Below are positions 55,080-64,000 of a stretch of DNA of 64,000 bases, piece after piece. Within the stretch, counting starts at the first letter, position 1. Each line of letters starts with the position of its first letter. Source of the DNA: Echinometra lucunter (Eukaryota; Echinodermata; Echinoidea; Camarodonta; Echinometridae). The notes beneath the pieces were generated by a model. The model saw only the letters and a list, made by a program, of their open reading frames with translations. It made no database searches and was not told the origin of the DNA. Position numbers and translations under genes: made by a program. The stretch lies in the NCBI GenBank assembly GCA_029962745.1, contig CM057156.1, positions 3,060,114 to 3,124,113 on the forward strand, in the 5' to 3' direction.

Positions 55080-56280
55080 AGACTTGCGCAGATTTAAGTG
55101 AGCAGGGTGCAGGAAGGAAGAGAGATGGAGAGGAAGTGCGAGAGAGAGGGAGAGGAGTTGGAGAAGGAACGTGGAAAGGGGGAAGAGTTATTTGAGGTGA
55201 ATTAATAAAGAAACAGAAATATAAAGAGAGAGAGAGAGAGAGAAAGAGAGAGAAAGAGATATAGAGAGAGAGGAAGCGAAGGAAATGGGCAAAATTGTGG
55301 GTATTTGTATACAGAGAGAGAATAAGTTGAAATAAGATAAAATTTAAAAAGAGAAGCGAAAGAAAAGTAAACAAAATGTGGGAACATGCATTTGCATGGA
55401 AATTGATGCGAAGGAAAATTGAAGGTTTTAACTAAGAAAAGATTATAAAAGGGAAAACAGAAATTTAAACAAGTGTGAATTTGTATGAACATGGGCGGGT
55501 AAAAATCCAAACCGAACTTGAGCTCGCCATTGTTCCTCACACTTTCGCAACTCCTTGATCATTCTCTCCTTCTGCGAAAAACCGCTCCCCCGACTCACTA
55601 ATTTTTCTCTCCTGTTCTCTCTCACTTTTCCCCTTCTTCCGTAATTTCCACACCTCTCATACATACACCCACCCACACTCTCTCTCTTCTAAATTTTATC
55701 TACACTGTCTGCAATTTCTAATTCAGTACAAAAGTCCAACAACCAGTCAACGTCCAAATACACTGATATAGTGAACCCCAGACCATGGACGTTCCATAAG
55801 AAGGGCATTCATTGTAACGTTAATTCATTCCATTGTGACTGTCAAAGCCATCTCAATAATATTCTGTACATATTTCTCCACTTTGATCTTTGATCCGCCG
55901 CTATTTAGTTGGGAGAAAATGGAGAAAGTGTTTCACCTCGAAAATTGTATTTTTTTTAGCGGGCGAGCGAAGCGAGCGTTATGAGAGAAGGGTTTAGTTA
56001 TCATATAGGCATAAATTATACCTAATATAATCATGTAGATGGTTACCTCGCTGCCAAATATGAACTCTACTTTGTCACATTGGTCCATTGTTGCTGCCCC
56101 CAAACCGCTCTCTTTTTCAATATTACGAGCGAACGAAGCGGCAAAATGATATCTTTGCCCCCCCCGAAATTTTCTTTGGGAGCAACTGCCCCCCCCCCCC
56201 CCCAGGATCGACGCCTCTGCGCGTGGGCATGTATGGGGGGGGGGGGGGGGGGGGCATTGCATTTCGATCGGTCGCTGAGT
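55080..56280. other. Intergenic, GA-rich and poly-C/G tracts
   Basis: A (GA)n run at 55224-55270, poly-C at 56190-56202 and poly-G at 56236-56254. No recognisable protein; frames here are low-complexity. Confidence 0.5.
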
Positions 56281-56287
56281 ACGATGT

Positions 56288-56485
56288 GCTTTCACACCAA
56301 GGTATGGGCGCTGGGTACGGTCGCTGAAGTACCTCTGCTCTCAGGCCGTACTCAGCGACCGATCGTTTTTGACCAAAACGATCGGTCGCTGAGTACGATG
56401 AAATGCTTTCACACCATGGTTTCATCGGTCGCTGGGTACGGTCTCTGCGACCCTACCTAGCGACCGTACCTTGGTGTGAAAGCAG
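56288..56485. repeat. Compound inverted repeats with a perfect 23-bp hairpin
   Basis: TGCTTTCACACCAAGGTA (about 56288) is mirrored at 56467-56484. Inside, a perfect hairpin has 23-bp arms (56347-56369 and 56375-56397; core CAGCGACCGATCG) and a 5-base loop. Further copies of CGATCGGTCGCTGAGTACG lie at 56265 and, partly, at 56427. The layout suggests a MITE-like or foldback element rather than a gene. Confidence 0.75.
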
Positions 56486-57373
56486 TAGGCCTATAAGTGC
56501 AAGAAGGAAAACGAACTACAATGTACTCATCAAAACAAAAACAAATCGCAAATTTCGGTACCGCTTCATTATGAAAGGTAACAGCATCTTGTGCCACATT
56601 CAATGTCATAGACTGTTATTCTTCCACTCTCAGAATTTCCACTCTAAGAAATCGAGCAATAAGTTTTTATTCGTTCGCTAACTCGCTACTCTCGCTCATC
56701 AAAGCTAGAAACAAGAAGATTTCGGGCACGGCAATCAGCTTAGATATTTTTTTCAGCGAATAGAAATGTATAATATTGGTGCAATTGGGACAAGTTACAG
56801 CAACAAAAAGAGTAAAAGAAAGGCAGAAAGGTTTCGGACGGTGGGGAGGTAACAAATTGGGGTCATGTTCGGCACACAATTGATTGAGTAGGTTATAACA
56901 GATAAGTATAATTTTATAGGGCTATATATTTCTCGTTCTGTTTGTTCGTAATAATAGATACAGGGTGGATCAGTCGAACGACAAACATAATGTACCTAGT
57001 GCGTTGACAAACGGTACGCCACGGTGAATAATAAGCTTTTAAACATGAAACAGACATGTCAAAGAGAAGACGATGACCGGACATTGACATAATGTAAAAG
57101 AGAAGAAGGCGATGACGGGACACTGATTTTAAATGTTACACTGAGAAGAAGACGAAGGGAAAATTGTAATGTCAAAGAGACGAAGACGAACTTAAAATTG
57201 ATTGTAATATTAAAGAGAAGACGATGATCTGATGATGGGGAGTCGTTTGTAATGTCAAAGAGGAGGCGATGGCAGGAAGTTGATTGTGATATCTGAGGAG
57301 ACAATGATGGGAAATTGATTCCAATGCCCACGATATCAGCAATTTGATTCCTTTCATGTCCCCCCCCCCCCCC

Positions 57374-57404
<31 letters not shown>

Positions 57405-57731
57405 ATGGCAGAACCCAATTAAATGCACAAACGATTATTGCAAAAGAGTTGTTGACGAAATCATACTCTTATTCAAATTAAAAGATCAGTGAACCATTTT
57501 AAATCAACATCAACACAAGCTTAGATAAAACACGCAGAAAAAAAAAAAGCAAGGGTCAATCAATGTCACACGAGTTTGGATTACGTTCGTATACCCGCGA
57601 GCCCGTTGGGCTCATGCCCAGTTGGAGGATCGGCAGTAAAGCTCAAAACTGGCGCGCTTATTGAGGCTAACGGGGAGCTAGTTCGGAACTTGCATCTCTT
57701 ATTATAGCCCCCTAGTTCCTCCGTTAAACAC
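56486..57731. other. Intergenic; AGAAGACGA-type degenerate repeats
   Basis: 57060-57330 contains about six degenerate units of 'aatgtcaaagagaagacgatga' spaced 40-60 bases. Poly-C followed by poly-A lies at 57360-57402. No gene. Confidence 0.5.
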
Positions 57732-58079
57732 TGGGGCGCGTTTCATGAAACCAACTCCATGACAGTCATATCTCTTGTCGATGATCTACGGAGATTCATG
57801 AACCTGACAAAGTATTTCACGAAAGCCTGACATCTCACAAATCCAAGATATCGCGATACTATCGGCTGAAAAAGATAGCCTTGATCACAATCCACTGGAT
57901 TTATTATCAATCATTCCCAACACAATTTAGACTGACCTATGCTCTAATTGATGGAAAAGTATAGAAAACATCAATGGGGTTTGATAAACATCATACAAAC
58001 GTTGCATTCACGTGAAAAACTATATTAATTGTGACATCTGAGAATTTCTAAAATCAATAAACGAAAAGCTGCTGTGCGC

Positions 58080-58110
<31 letters not shown>

Positions 58111-59233
58111 CACTTCCATTGAAGAGTGGACAACAGAATCGTCCTTCAAAAAGCGCCCTAAACGAGGATTCAAGGGCAGGCCGTTAGGACACCCTAAACA
58201 CGGATTTTGTGCAGATGTCCCAAATTTGCACACCCTATACCCTAAACGAGGATATTCCTATTTTCATACCTTGAGAGTGATAGTGGGGTCCATTGAAAAT
58301 TTGGAGCCGTTTTTATCTCGAGATAATTCACTGTCCCATTATGTTTTACACCTGTAGGCGTTATAGATTTTCCGTGGCACGGGTCTCGTTACAGTCGGTC
58401 CCGCAGTCGGTGCAAATTATATACCCTTTTTGCGTTTTAGATTATCGTGATTTAGGAGGCTTTTTTTTTTTCAATTTTTGGCGTTTTTGACACTCTATTC
58501 GCGTTCCGCACGTTCCGCGCCTACCCCTGAAAAAATACCCCTTTCCCGCGTTTTATTTTATGCTGTCCACTCTTCAATTGAAGTGACCCCCCGGGCGCTT
58601 TGCGAATTAAGATTTGTAATTAAGAGGACATTGTAATTGAAAAATTGTTGAAAGCAGGCCCATATTTGTTTTAATTTTTGAAAAATACTGAATTGGTATA
58701 TTCTGCGATCGAAATTTTGACATTAATTCATTAAAGAATAAATTTTATATGATTCCAATAATCATTGTAGTTGCAAAAAAGGGAAATATGGAAGAAGTTC
58801 ATACGTGTTGAATTGTCATCATACTTACGGGGCTGTAAATACAGACTGCTCCGTTTTCTATGGGAAGATAATCAATTTTAATCACAATTACTTGCTAGAG
58901 GGTTAAAACGTCGCTAAGACATATACGTTATCTCGCTTATACTTTTATATCAACATCAGTAATAGCTGGTTGTGGAATGAGAGTCTGCAACTCAGGAAAT
59001 ATTTGTATAATAATAAATAAACATTCCTTATTTTTCGCTGCCCGCGAGCTGCCCATAGCCGACGAAAAGGTGACCTGTGATGGTGTGCTAAAAAGATATG
59101 ACATGTTCGGAGGAGCGACAAGTCATTTGTCAGGGAAGTTGTCGCTGGTCTTGGCAAAGACGGCAGACAAGATGACCGACATCTCCGAGATGTCGTTGAT
59201 CTTGTCGTTATGACGGTTTCATGAACGCGCCCA
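57732..59233. mobile_element. Probable inverted-repeat DNA element, 1.5 kb
   Basis: TGGGGCGCGTTTCATGAAAC (57732-57751) is mirrored at the right by GGTTTCATGAACGCGCCCA (59215-59233). The match beyond these ends is weak, and no target duplication was identified. The interior encodes no transposase and is itself split by the element at 58084-58595. Confidence 0.55.
58084..58595. mobile_element. MITE with a 7-bp target duplication, nested
   Basis: CGCTTTG stands immediately outside both ends (58077-58083 and 58596-58602). The ends are CCCGGGGG(G)n followed by GTCACTTCCATTGAAGAGTG, mirrored by CACTCTTCAATTGAAGTGAC and CCCCCCGGG. The left poly-G has expanded to more than 20 bases. Internal 'ccctaaacacggattttgtg' and 'ccctaaacgaggat' motifs recur. 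It is inserted within 57732-59233. Confidence 0.88.
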
Positions 59234-59309
59234 TGATCTCTAGAGATTAGCTCGCGGCTGGCCGGCCGCGAAGAGTATCTCTTCAACAAAGTATCACTGA
59301 TCTGAGTAC

Positions 59310-59660
59310 CATTGCAGCGCGCGCGCGGGCCAGCATGGCAGATTAATGATAAGAGCGATTGCGGCAGGCCGCGGCCAGCATGGCAGATTTATTTTCAAAC
59401 GCGATCGCGTCAGGCCGCGGTCGGCATGGTGGATTTATTTTCAAGCGCGATCGCGTCAGGCCGCGGTCGGCATGGTGGATTTATTTTTCAAGCGCGATCG
59501 CGTCAGGCCGCGGTCGGCATGGTGGATTAATTTTTAAGAGCGATAGCGGCAGGCCGCAGCCGGCACGACAGATTTATCTGTTAAGAGCGATCGCGGCAGG
59601 CCGCGGCCGGCATGGCAGATTTATCTTTGAGAGCGATAGCGTCAGGCCGCGGCCGGCATT
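59310..59660 (+). repeat. GC-rich minisatellite, AGGCCGCGGYCGGCATGG core (array 2)
   Basis: Seven or eight units of about 45 bp: 'gcgatcgcgtcaggccgcgg' then 'tcggcatggtggatttatttt'. The core is shared with the array at 30305-30765, in opposite orientation. GC-rich cores alternate with AT-rich GATTTATTTT spacers. It abuts the 3' end of the fucosyltransferase frame. Confidence 0.88.
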
Positions 59661-59665
59661 GTCCG

Positions 59666-60805
59666 TTAATTGGCGCGTGCCCTAGGGGGAGGCTGCAGGG
59701 GGCATGCTTTAACAATTTTGATCTCTCGCCTTACTGATCCATACCGTTTCCATTCAAAATATGAATTGTACAAAGTATCGTTTGAATCTAAAAGATTGAG
59801 ATACTTGGTAAGATCATCAATGGATTTGAAGTCTTGGAGATGAATAAACGAATTGGATGGTGCAACTTGAAGATAGTCTTTCTTTGGTGCGCCATACACA
59901 ATAGGGAGGACGTCATGTTCTAGGGAATTCCGCCAAAATTTTTCAGTAATGTAGTCTCTACATTCACTGTTTTCCAATGCCAAGTAGAATTTATATTTAC
60001 GGATACGATTCCAGCAGTCCTCTGTATCTCTTTTGCAGCGTAGATTTCCACATCCTCCATAAATATCCACCGGGATGTGTTGGGAGAGCTTTTTGACAAA
60101 TCCATAACGTTGCCAAGAAGAATCCCGACAATTTGATGCCATCCACACCACCTTACCTGTTTTCCCCTTGGCCCAATTTCGATGTTCATCTGGATCTATT
60201 CATCTATTGCCATCATAAAAACCATAGGGCCCGTATATAGTTGACGATGGCTTGTATGATATGGTGTAATTATATGCATATTGATATTTCTTAGGTGGTA
60301 CTGCTTTCTTGCCTGTATGAATGGGACTCTCTAAGGAATAAAAAGCCCAAACTTGGTTCGATGGGCGCCTCTTCTGCATCTCATCCCAATCCCAGTTGGT
60401 TCTATGGAACAAAACTACCGCATCACTTCTCTCCATTGTCTGAAAGTTGGTATCTTGAACGAAACGAATACCACAGTCTAATCCTGGGCATTCAAAATCT
60501 TGCGGTGTTTGAGGCTCCTTGCTTCCTCTCCAGACTTGGACCTGACGAAAACAAGTTTGCGAGGATTGCAGCTTCCCGGTTTTCTTGATGCTTGAAAAAT
60601 ATCTGTCCCCTACACTGGAAGTGAGTGTCGTGTTTTCCGCTTGGTCACTTCCCCATTGGCGTATCCCATACCGAGCAATCGGAGGTGGGGAGACATCATG
60701 GCGAAGATAATCATATTTCTGAACACTGAATATTGCCATTGTCAGACATGATAACACCAGCAACCCAAGAACCAGTGATTGCTTGTTTATTATCCTGGCT
60801 TCCAT
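59666..60805 (-). CDS. Alpha-1,3-fucosyltransferase-like (GT10), interrupted by one in-frame TGA
   Basis: GT10 enzymes transfer fucose from GDP-fucose to N-glycan or Lewis-type acceptors in the Golgi. The N-terminus has a short cytoplasmic tail and a single hydrophobic signal-anchor (VLGLLVLSCLTMAIF, about residues 12-26), then a stem. The catalytic part begins near QVWRGSKEP. FHRTNWDW, AFYSLESPIH and YNYTISYKPSSTIYGPYGF are family blocks. After codon 201 a TGA (60200-60202) stops the frame. The same frame then resumes without any shift and carries VVWMASNCRDSSWQRY, IPVDIYGGCG and YKFYLALENSECRDYITEKF, the donor-binding signature. The tail ends in a stretch bordering the GC-rich array without the usual C-terminal Cys motif. 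A donor-like TCA|GTAAGG near 59735 could mean a further exon that was not found. Pseudogene, polymorphism or assembly error are all possible. Confidence 0.8.
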
Positions 60806-61943
60806 CTCTAATCAGAATAAGTCTCAGTCTATACTGTTCGCCAAAATCCAATTCACGATACGAAAAAAAACCATACTGAAGCAACGAAGGGACTTGATAC
60901 GTCTGCGCTCTTTGACGATCGAGTAGAGGGTTATTTTTTCAATACCAATCGAAGTCCATAATTTCTTCTCAGTGTGGTTTTAAAGTCGTTTAAACTATGA
61001 CAGTATGTTCATCTTAATCAGTTAATACAAATATTTGAACCTTCGCTGCATGATCAAATACCATAAACAATGTTCTAAAAAGCAATACACGTATATACAA
61101 GTAAGCACATGGAAGATCGCTTATATAAAGATGCCATTAATGACAACTTGGCAAATTTTGAACAAAAGTTACTCCTGACTACCCAACAGCTTGTCAGAGT
61201 TTTGCCACAGCCCATAGCAATTGTATACAAACTGAATATGCCGTATTGGAATGCAATCAAATATAGACCTGTTTCCTAATGTATTCAAATTTATGCACTC
61301 TTCTCTCCAGAACTCTTGGTTACCGAGAGTTCACCTGTTATGCACAAGGACATCTGAATAGAAGGAATCCAGTTTTGCACACAATTACTTGTTGCTAACA
61401 TCGGACTTCATCCGGCAAGCTTCTCAGGTGTCAAGGGACGCTTTGGTTCAATTGAATAAGCAGGTCTTTTCAATGAACTACTCTTTGTCACATACTTGTA
61501 AAAACTGTTACATTAATTCAGCTGTTACAAAACTGATATTTTGTTACAATAGTCATATTGCAGATTGCATTCATTAAACGTAAGATCAAGCAGTGCCGAC
61601 CTAGCAACGCGTAATGTATTCGATGTGCATTCTATATCAATCATATGAAGTATAACAATCATCATTGACTTGCAACCATGGTGAATCGCTTGGCTTGGTA
61701 AACGAGTGAAAATTTTGAATTAAAATGGTCTGTTCCATGAAATTATACCAGGTGTTAAAAATACATTTGACCCTTTTAATAGTTGATAACTCACAATTTA
61801 AAACTCGAAAGACTGAGGTTTTCACGGTGTAAAGATGAAGAATGTCAAATTTATTTGAACTAGGTTTTGTGAAGTTTTCTTCAATTGAATGTTCGTAAAA
61901 TAATGCTCTGAATATTTAATGAGATATTCTTTCTCTTGCCCCC

Positions 61944-61976
<33 letters not shown>

Positions 61977-63666
61977 CTTTCTTTCATTCCTTTTTTTTTT
62001 GATTGAGGCCACAAACTAATATACTAGTATGTGTGTGTCAGTAATAAATTCAGAGCCTAACAATTGCAACTGTGTACTGCAGCTGAAATTCCTTTGTACT
62101 TCTTTCAACCCAGGGTCATTGACAGGTGCAGTGTACAACAGCATTGTTGTGTCTGAATTAATTGTCGACACACACACATCTTGGCTCCTCTTTTTTTCAA
62201 ATCAAAAAGTGAAAATCTAATGAAAAGTTTTAACTTTTGAGCGATGTTTTAACACCTAGTACGATCCAACGTCACAGGTGAAATACAGTATAGGATGATT
62301 GCTAGAAACACTATAAATTTGAAAATTATTAGTAAACGAAGCTATATCACATTTAAGTAATCAACTTGACCCAAGGCATTCCATGTCAGCCGCACCCCCC
62401 GATGGAGAGGGGACGATCCTTCTTCAGGACTGATATCACAAGACGGGGGCGTAGATAGCAGGCGGGGGGGGGGGATGGGGTATTTTTTTTCCATATTGTT
62501 TTATTCTGATTTCATGAACAAAATGTATAACATTTCAAATCACATAATATAATATTTTACATTTCATATTTTGACTTTTTCAATAACTTAATGTAAGCAT
62601 GAATCATATATAACTTAAAAGAGAAACAATGAAATCAGTTATTATAAAAATGTTGAAGCACCACTCCTCCCCCCCCCCCCCCCCCCCCGTCCCAACAAAA
62701 AGTCTTCACTTGTACATTTTGTAGAGGGCGATATACACATGTTGTGTCTTTAAAAAGAAAAACAAAATCTACAAGAAAAGAACAAAGGAGACCCAAATCC
62801 AATACAAACTAATAAACAAATAGATCTCCCCCCCCCCCCCCCCCACACACACACTTTTATTTATACCTGAGAAAACGTACACTTGTAATTTAGGGAAAAT
62901 CGTATTATTTTGACGATTTGTTAGGATGCAGATACAGGTTTCAAATTAGGGGAGAGATTGGTTAACATGAGTAATGTTTTTTCATGACCCCATTGGGGAC
63001 GACCCCATCTCTATCACAATTACAGATTATTACCATATGATTTCGCTTGTTTGAGGACACCGTAGAAGCAAGTCTAGCGGGAATCTCAAATGGGGTCGAC
63101 TGAACAATTTTACACTTCAAATCGTCAAAAAAATCATCTTAAATATTAATATGGATCAGTGGAGGAAATGGCTTCTAAGCTTTTAAAAGCTCAGTGTTTA
63201 CTTCAGGCGATCAACAACGAAAACTTAAGGTTTGTGGGCTAAATTTTAACTTTGATATGATTGACCGCAATCGTGCGTCCATGGACATGATGGACCATGC
63301 ACTAATGCAGGGCAGCATCACCAGCACTGACTGCGCTGTGCCTGCAGCCCTAAAGTGGCAGCGTCCCCGGGCCGAGGCTACCCGCTACCACCCGTAGGTC
63401 AAAACGGCGTTTTGAATAGCGAAACAAATTGCCGACGCGAACGCGAAATACATTGACTTAGATCTAGATCTTCTATAGAAGAGAAGAAAAGTTTTGATTT
63501 TACTTACCAGCAACACTGTTGAGCAATGTTCCTGAGGCTCTTTTCCCCTTCCTGCTTCCTCAGTCATGTCAGTGTTCCTGCTGAGTGCTGACAATGACAT
63601 CATCAGGCATGTCAGGGGTGGTATTCTGAACACCATTTTAACTGTGTTTTAAGTTCTGTTATAACT
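60806..63666. other. Intergenic, nothing assigned
   Basis: (TTTTC)n-like run at 61948-61985, poly-G 62463-62473, poly-C 62671-62688 and 62827-62844. Short mirrored motifs ATTTTGACGATTTG (about 62908) and CAAATCGTCAAAA (63119) may be ends of a small element. No gene recognised. Confidence 0.45.
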
Positions 63667-63670
63667 TCTG

Positions 63671-64000
63671 TTTCAACTGAAATGAAAGTCACCAAATACA
63701 ACAATATTATTGCTTTATTATACGTTCTCTTTCCCTCCTCTTCTCCTTCCTTCTCCTTTTTTTTTTCTTATTTTTCTGAATTTTCTCTCTCCTATCATCA
63801 TGTTGTACTCTTGGTTTGTGTGGTACAAAATCAAATTCCTTATTCTACTCCGTATAATCTACTTGATATTTGTTTCCCGCCAATTATCATGATTATGTTT
63901 ACCAAATCTTATTTTATCAAAGGGAAGCTGTCCGAGTGACAAAACTTTTTTTTTTGTCTGTTTTATGTTGTTGTTGTTTTTTACAGCTGTGCCCAATTCA
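63671..64000 (+). repeat. Dispersed repeat, copy 2 (runs off the window)
   Basis: Nearly identical to 28765-29105, with small indels in the T-runs. The alignment is still continuing at the window edge. Confidence 0.85.

Noticed and set aside
60200..60202. TGA read as selenocysteine
   Set aside because: GT10 enzymes are not selenoproteins, and no selenocysteine insertion element was recognised.

Overview
This is eukaryotic, metazoan DNA. It is AT-rich, with split genes that use GT-AG introns, dense short transposons, tRNA-derived SINEs, ATT, CT and TTTA microsatellites, and many long poly-G/poly-C tracts. The SINE style (a tRNA-like head, an 'ACCTGGGTG...GGGTACCT' body and a 'gcgctata...ATTATT' tail), the tandem 'TGACCTTTGACCTT' elements and the gene types fit an echinoderm, most likely a sea urchin. 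That placement is inference; no species can be read directly.

Layout. 1-2.2 kb is empty AT-rich DNA and 2.19-2.54 kb is a MITE. 3.4-10.4 kb is a decayed Ty3/Gypsy element split inside its RNase H region by a 4.4-kb non-coding LTR element, which itself carries a TTAA-flanked piggyBac-like MITE. 10.45-11.49 kb is an inverted-terminal element built of ~150-bp tandem units. 11.8-14.7 kb is a patchwork of a zinc-knuckle fragment, a LINE ORF1 fragment and a BEL/Pao gag-protease fragment, all broken. 15.45-25.4 kb (minus) holds a complete eight-exon gene for the mitochondrial tRNA-modifying GTPase GTPBP3/MnmE, with SINEs and MITEs in its introns. 25.6-35 kb is repeats only, including a GC-rich minisatellite at 30.3 kb. 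35.08-36.00 kb is a ~100-bp tandem array that abuts the 3' end of an intact three-exon minus-strand gene (36.0-38.8 kb). That gene encodes a DDE-transposase-like protein ending in a C2H2 zinc finger.

39-53 kb is repeat-rich. It contains a local duplication (41.0-44.06 kb versus 46.46-46.93 kb) in which one copy has received a poly(A)-tailed insertion and a 2.1-kb inverted-repeat transposon, while the other preserves both empty sites. 53.6-54.9 kb (plus) is an intact two-exon BEN-domain gene with a TATA box, CCAAT boxes and a poly(A) signal. 57.7-59.2 kb is a nested pair of inverted-repeat elements. 59.3-59.66 kb is a second array of the GC-rich family seen at 30.3 kb. 59.67-60.8 kb (minus) is a GT10 alpha-1,3-fucosyltransferase frame interrupted by one in-frame TGA. 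61-64 kb holds no gene; a partial copy of a repeat also present at 28.8 kb runs off the window end.

The four host-type genes are functionally unrelated: mitochondrial tRNA modification, a transposase-derived zinc-finger protein, a BEN chromatin/DNA-binding protein, and Golgi glycosylation. No operon-like or gene-cluster logic is visible. The most unusual content is the transposase-derived gene with its repeat-built 3' flank, and the unusually legible layers of transposon nesting.
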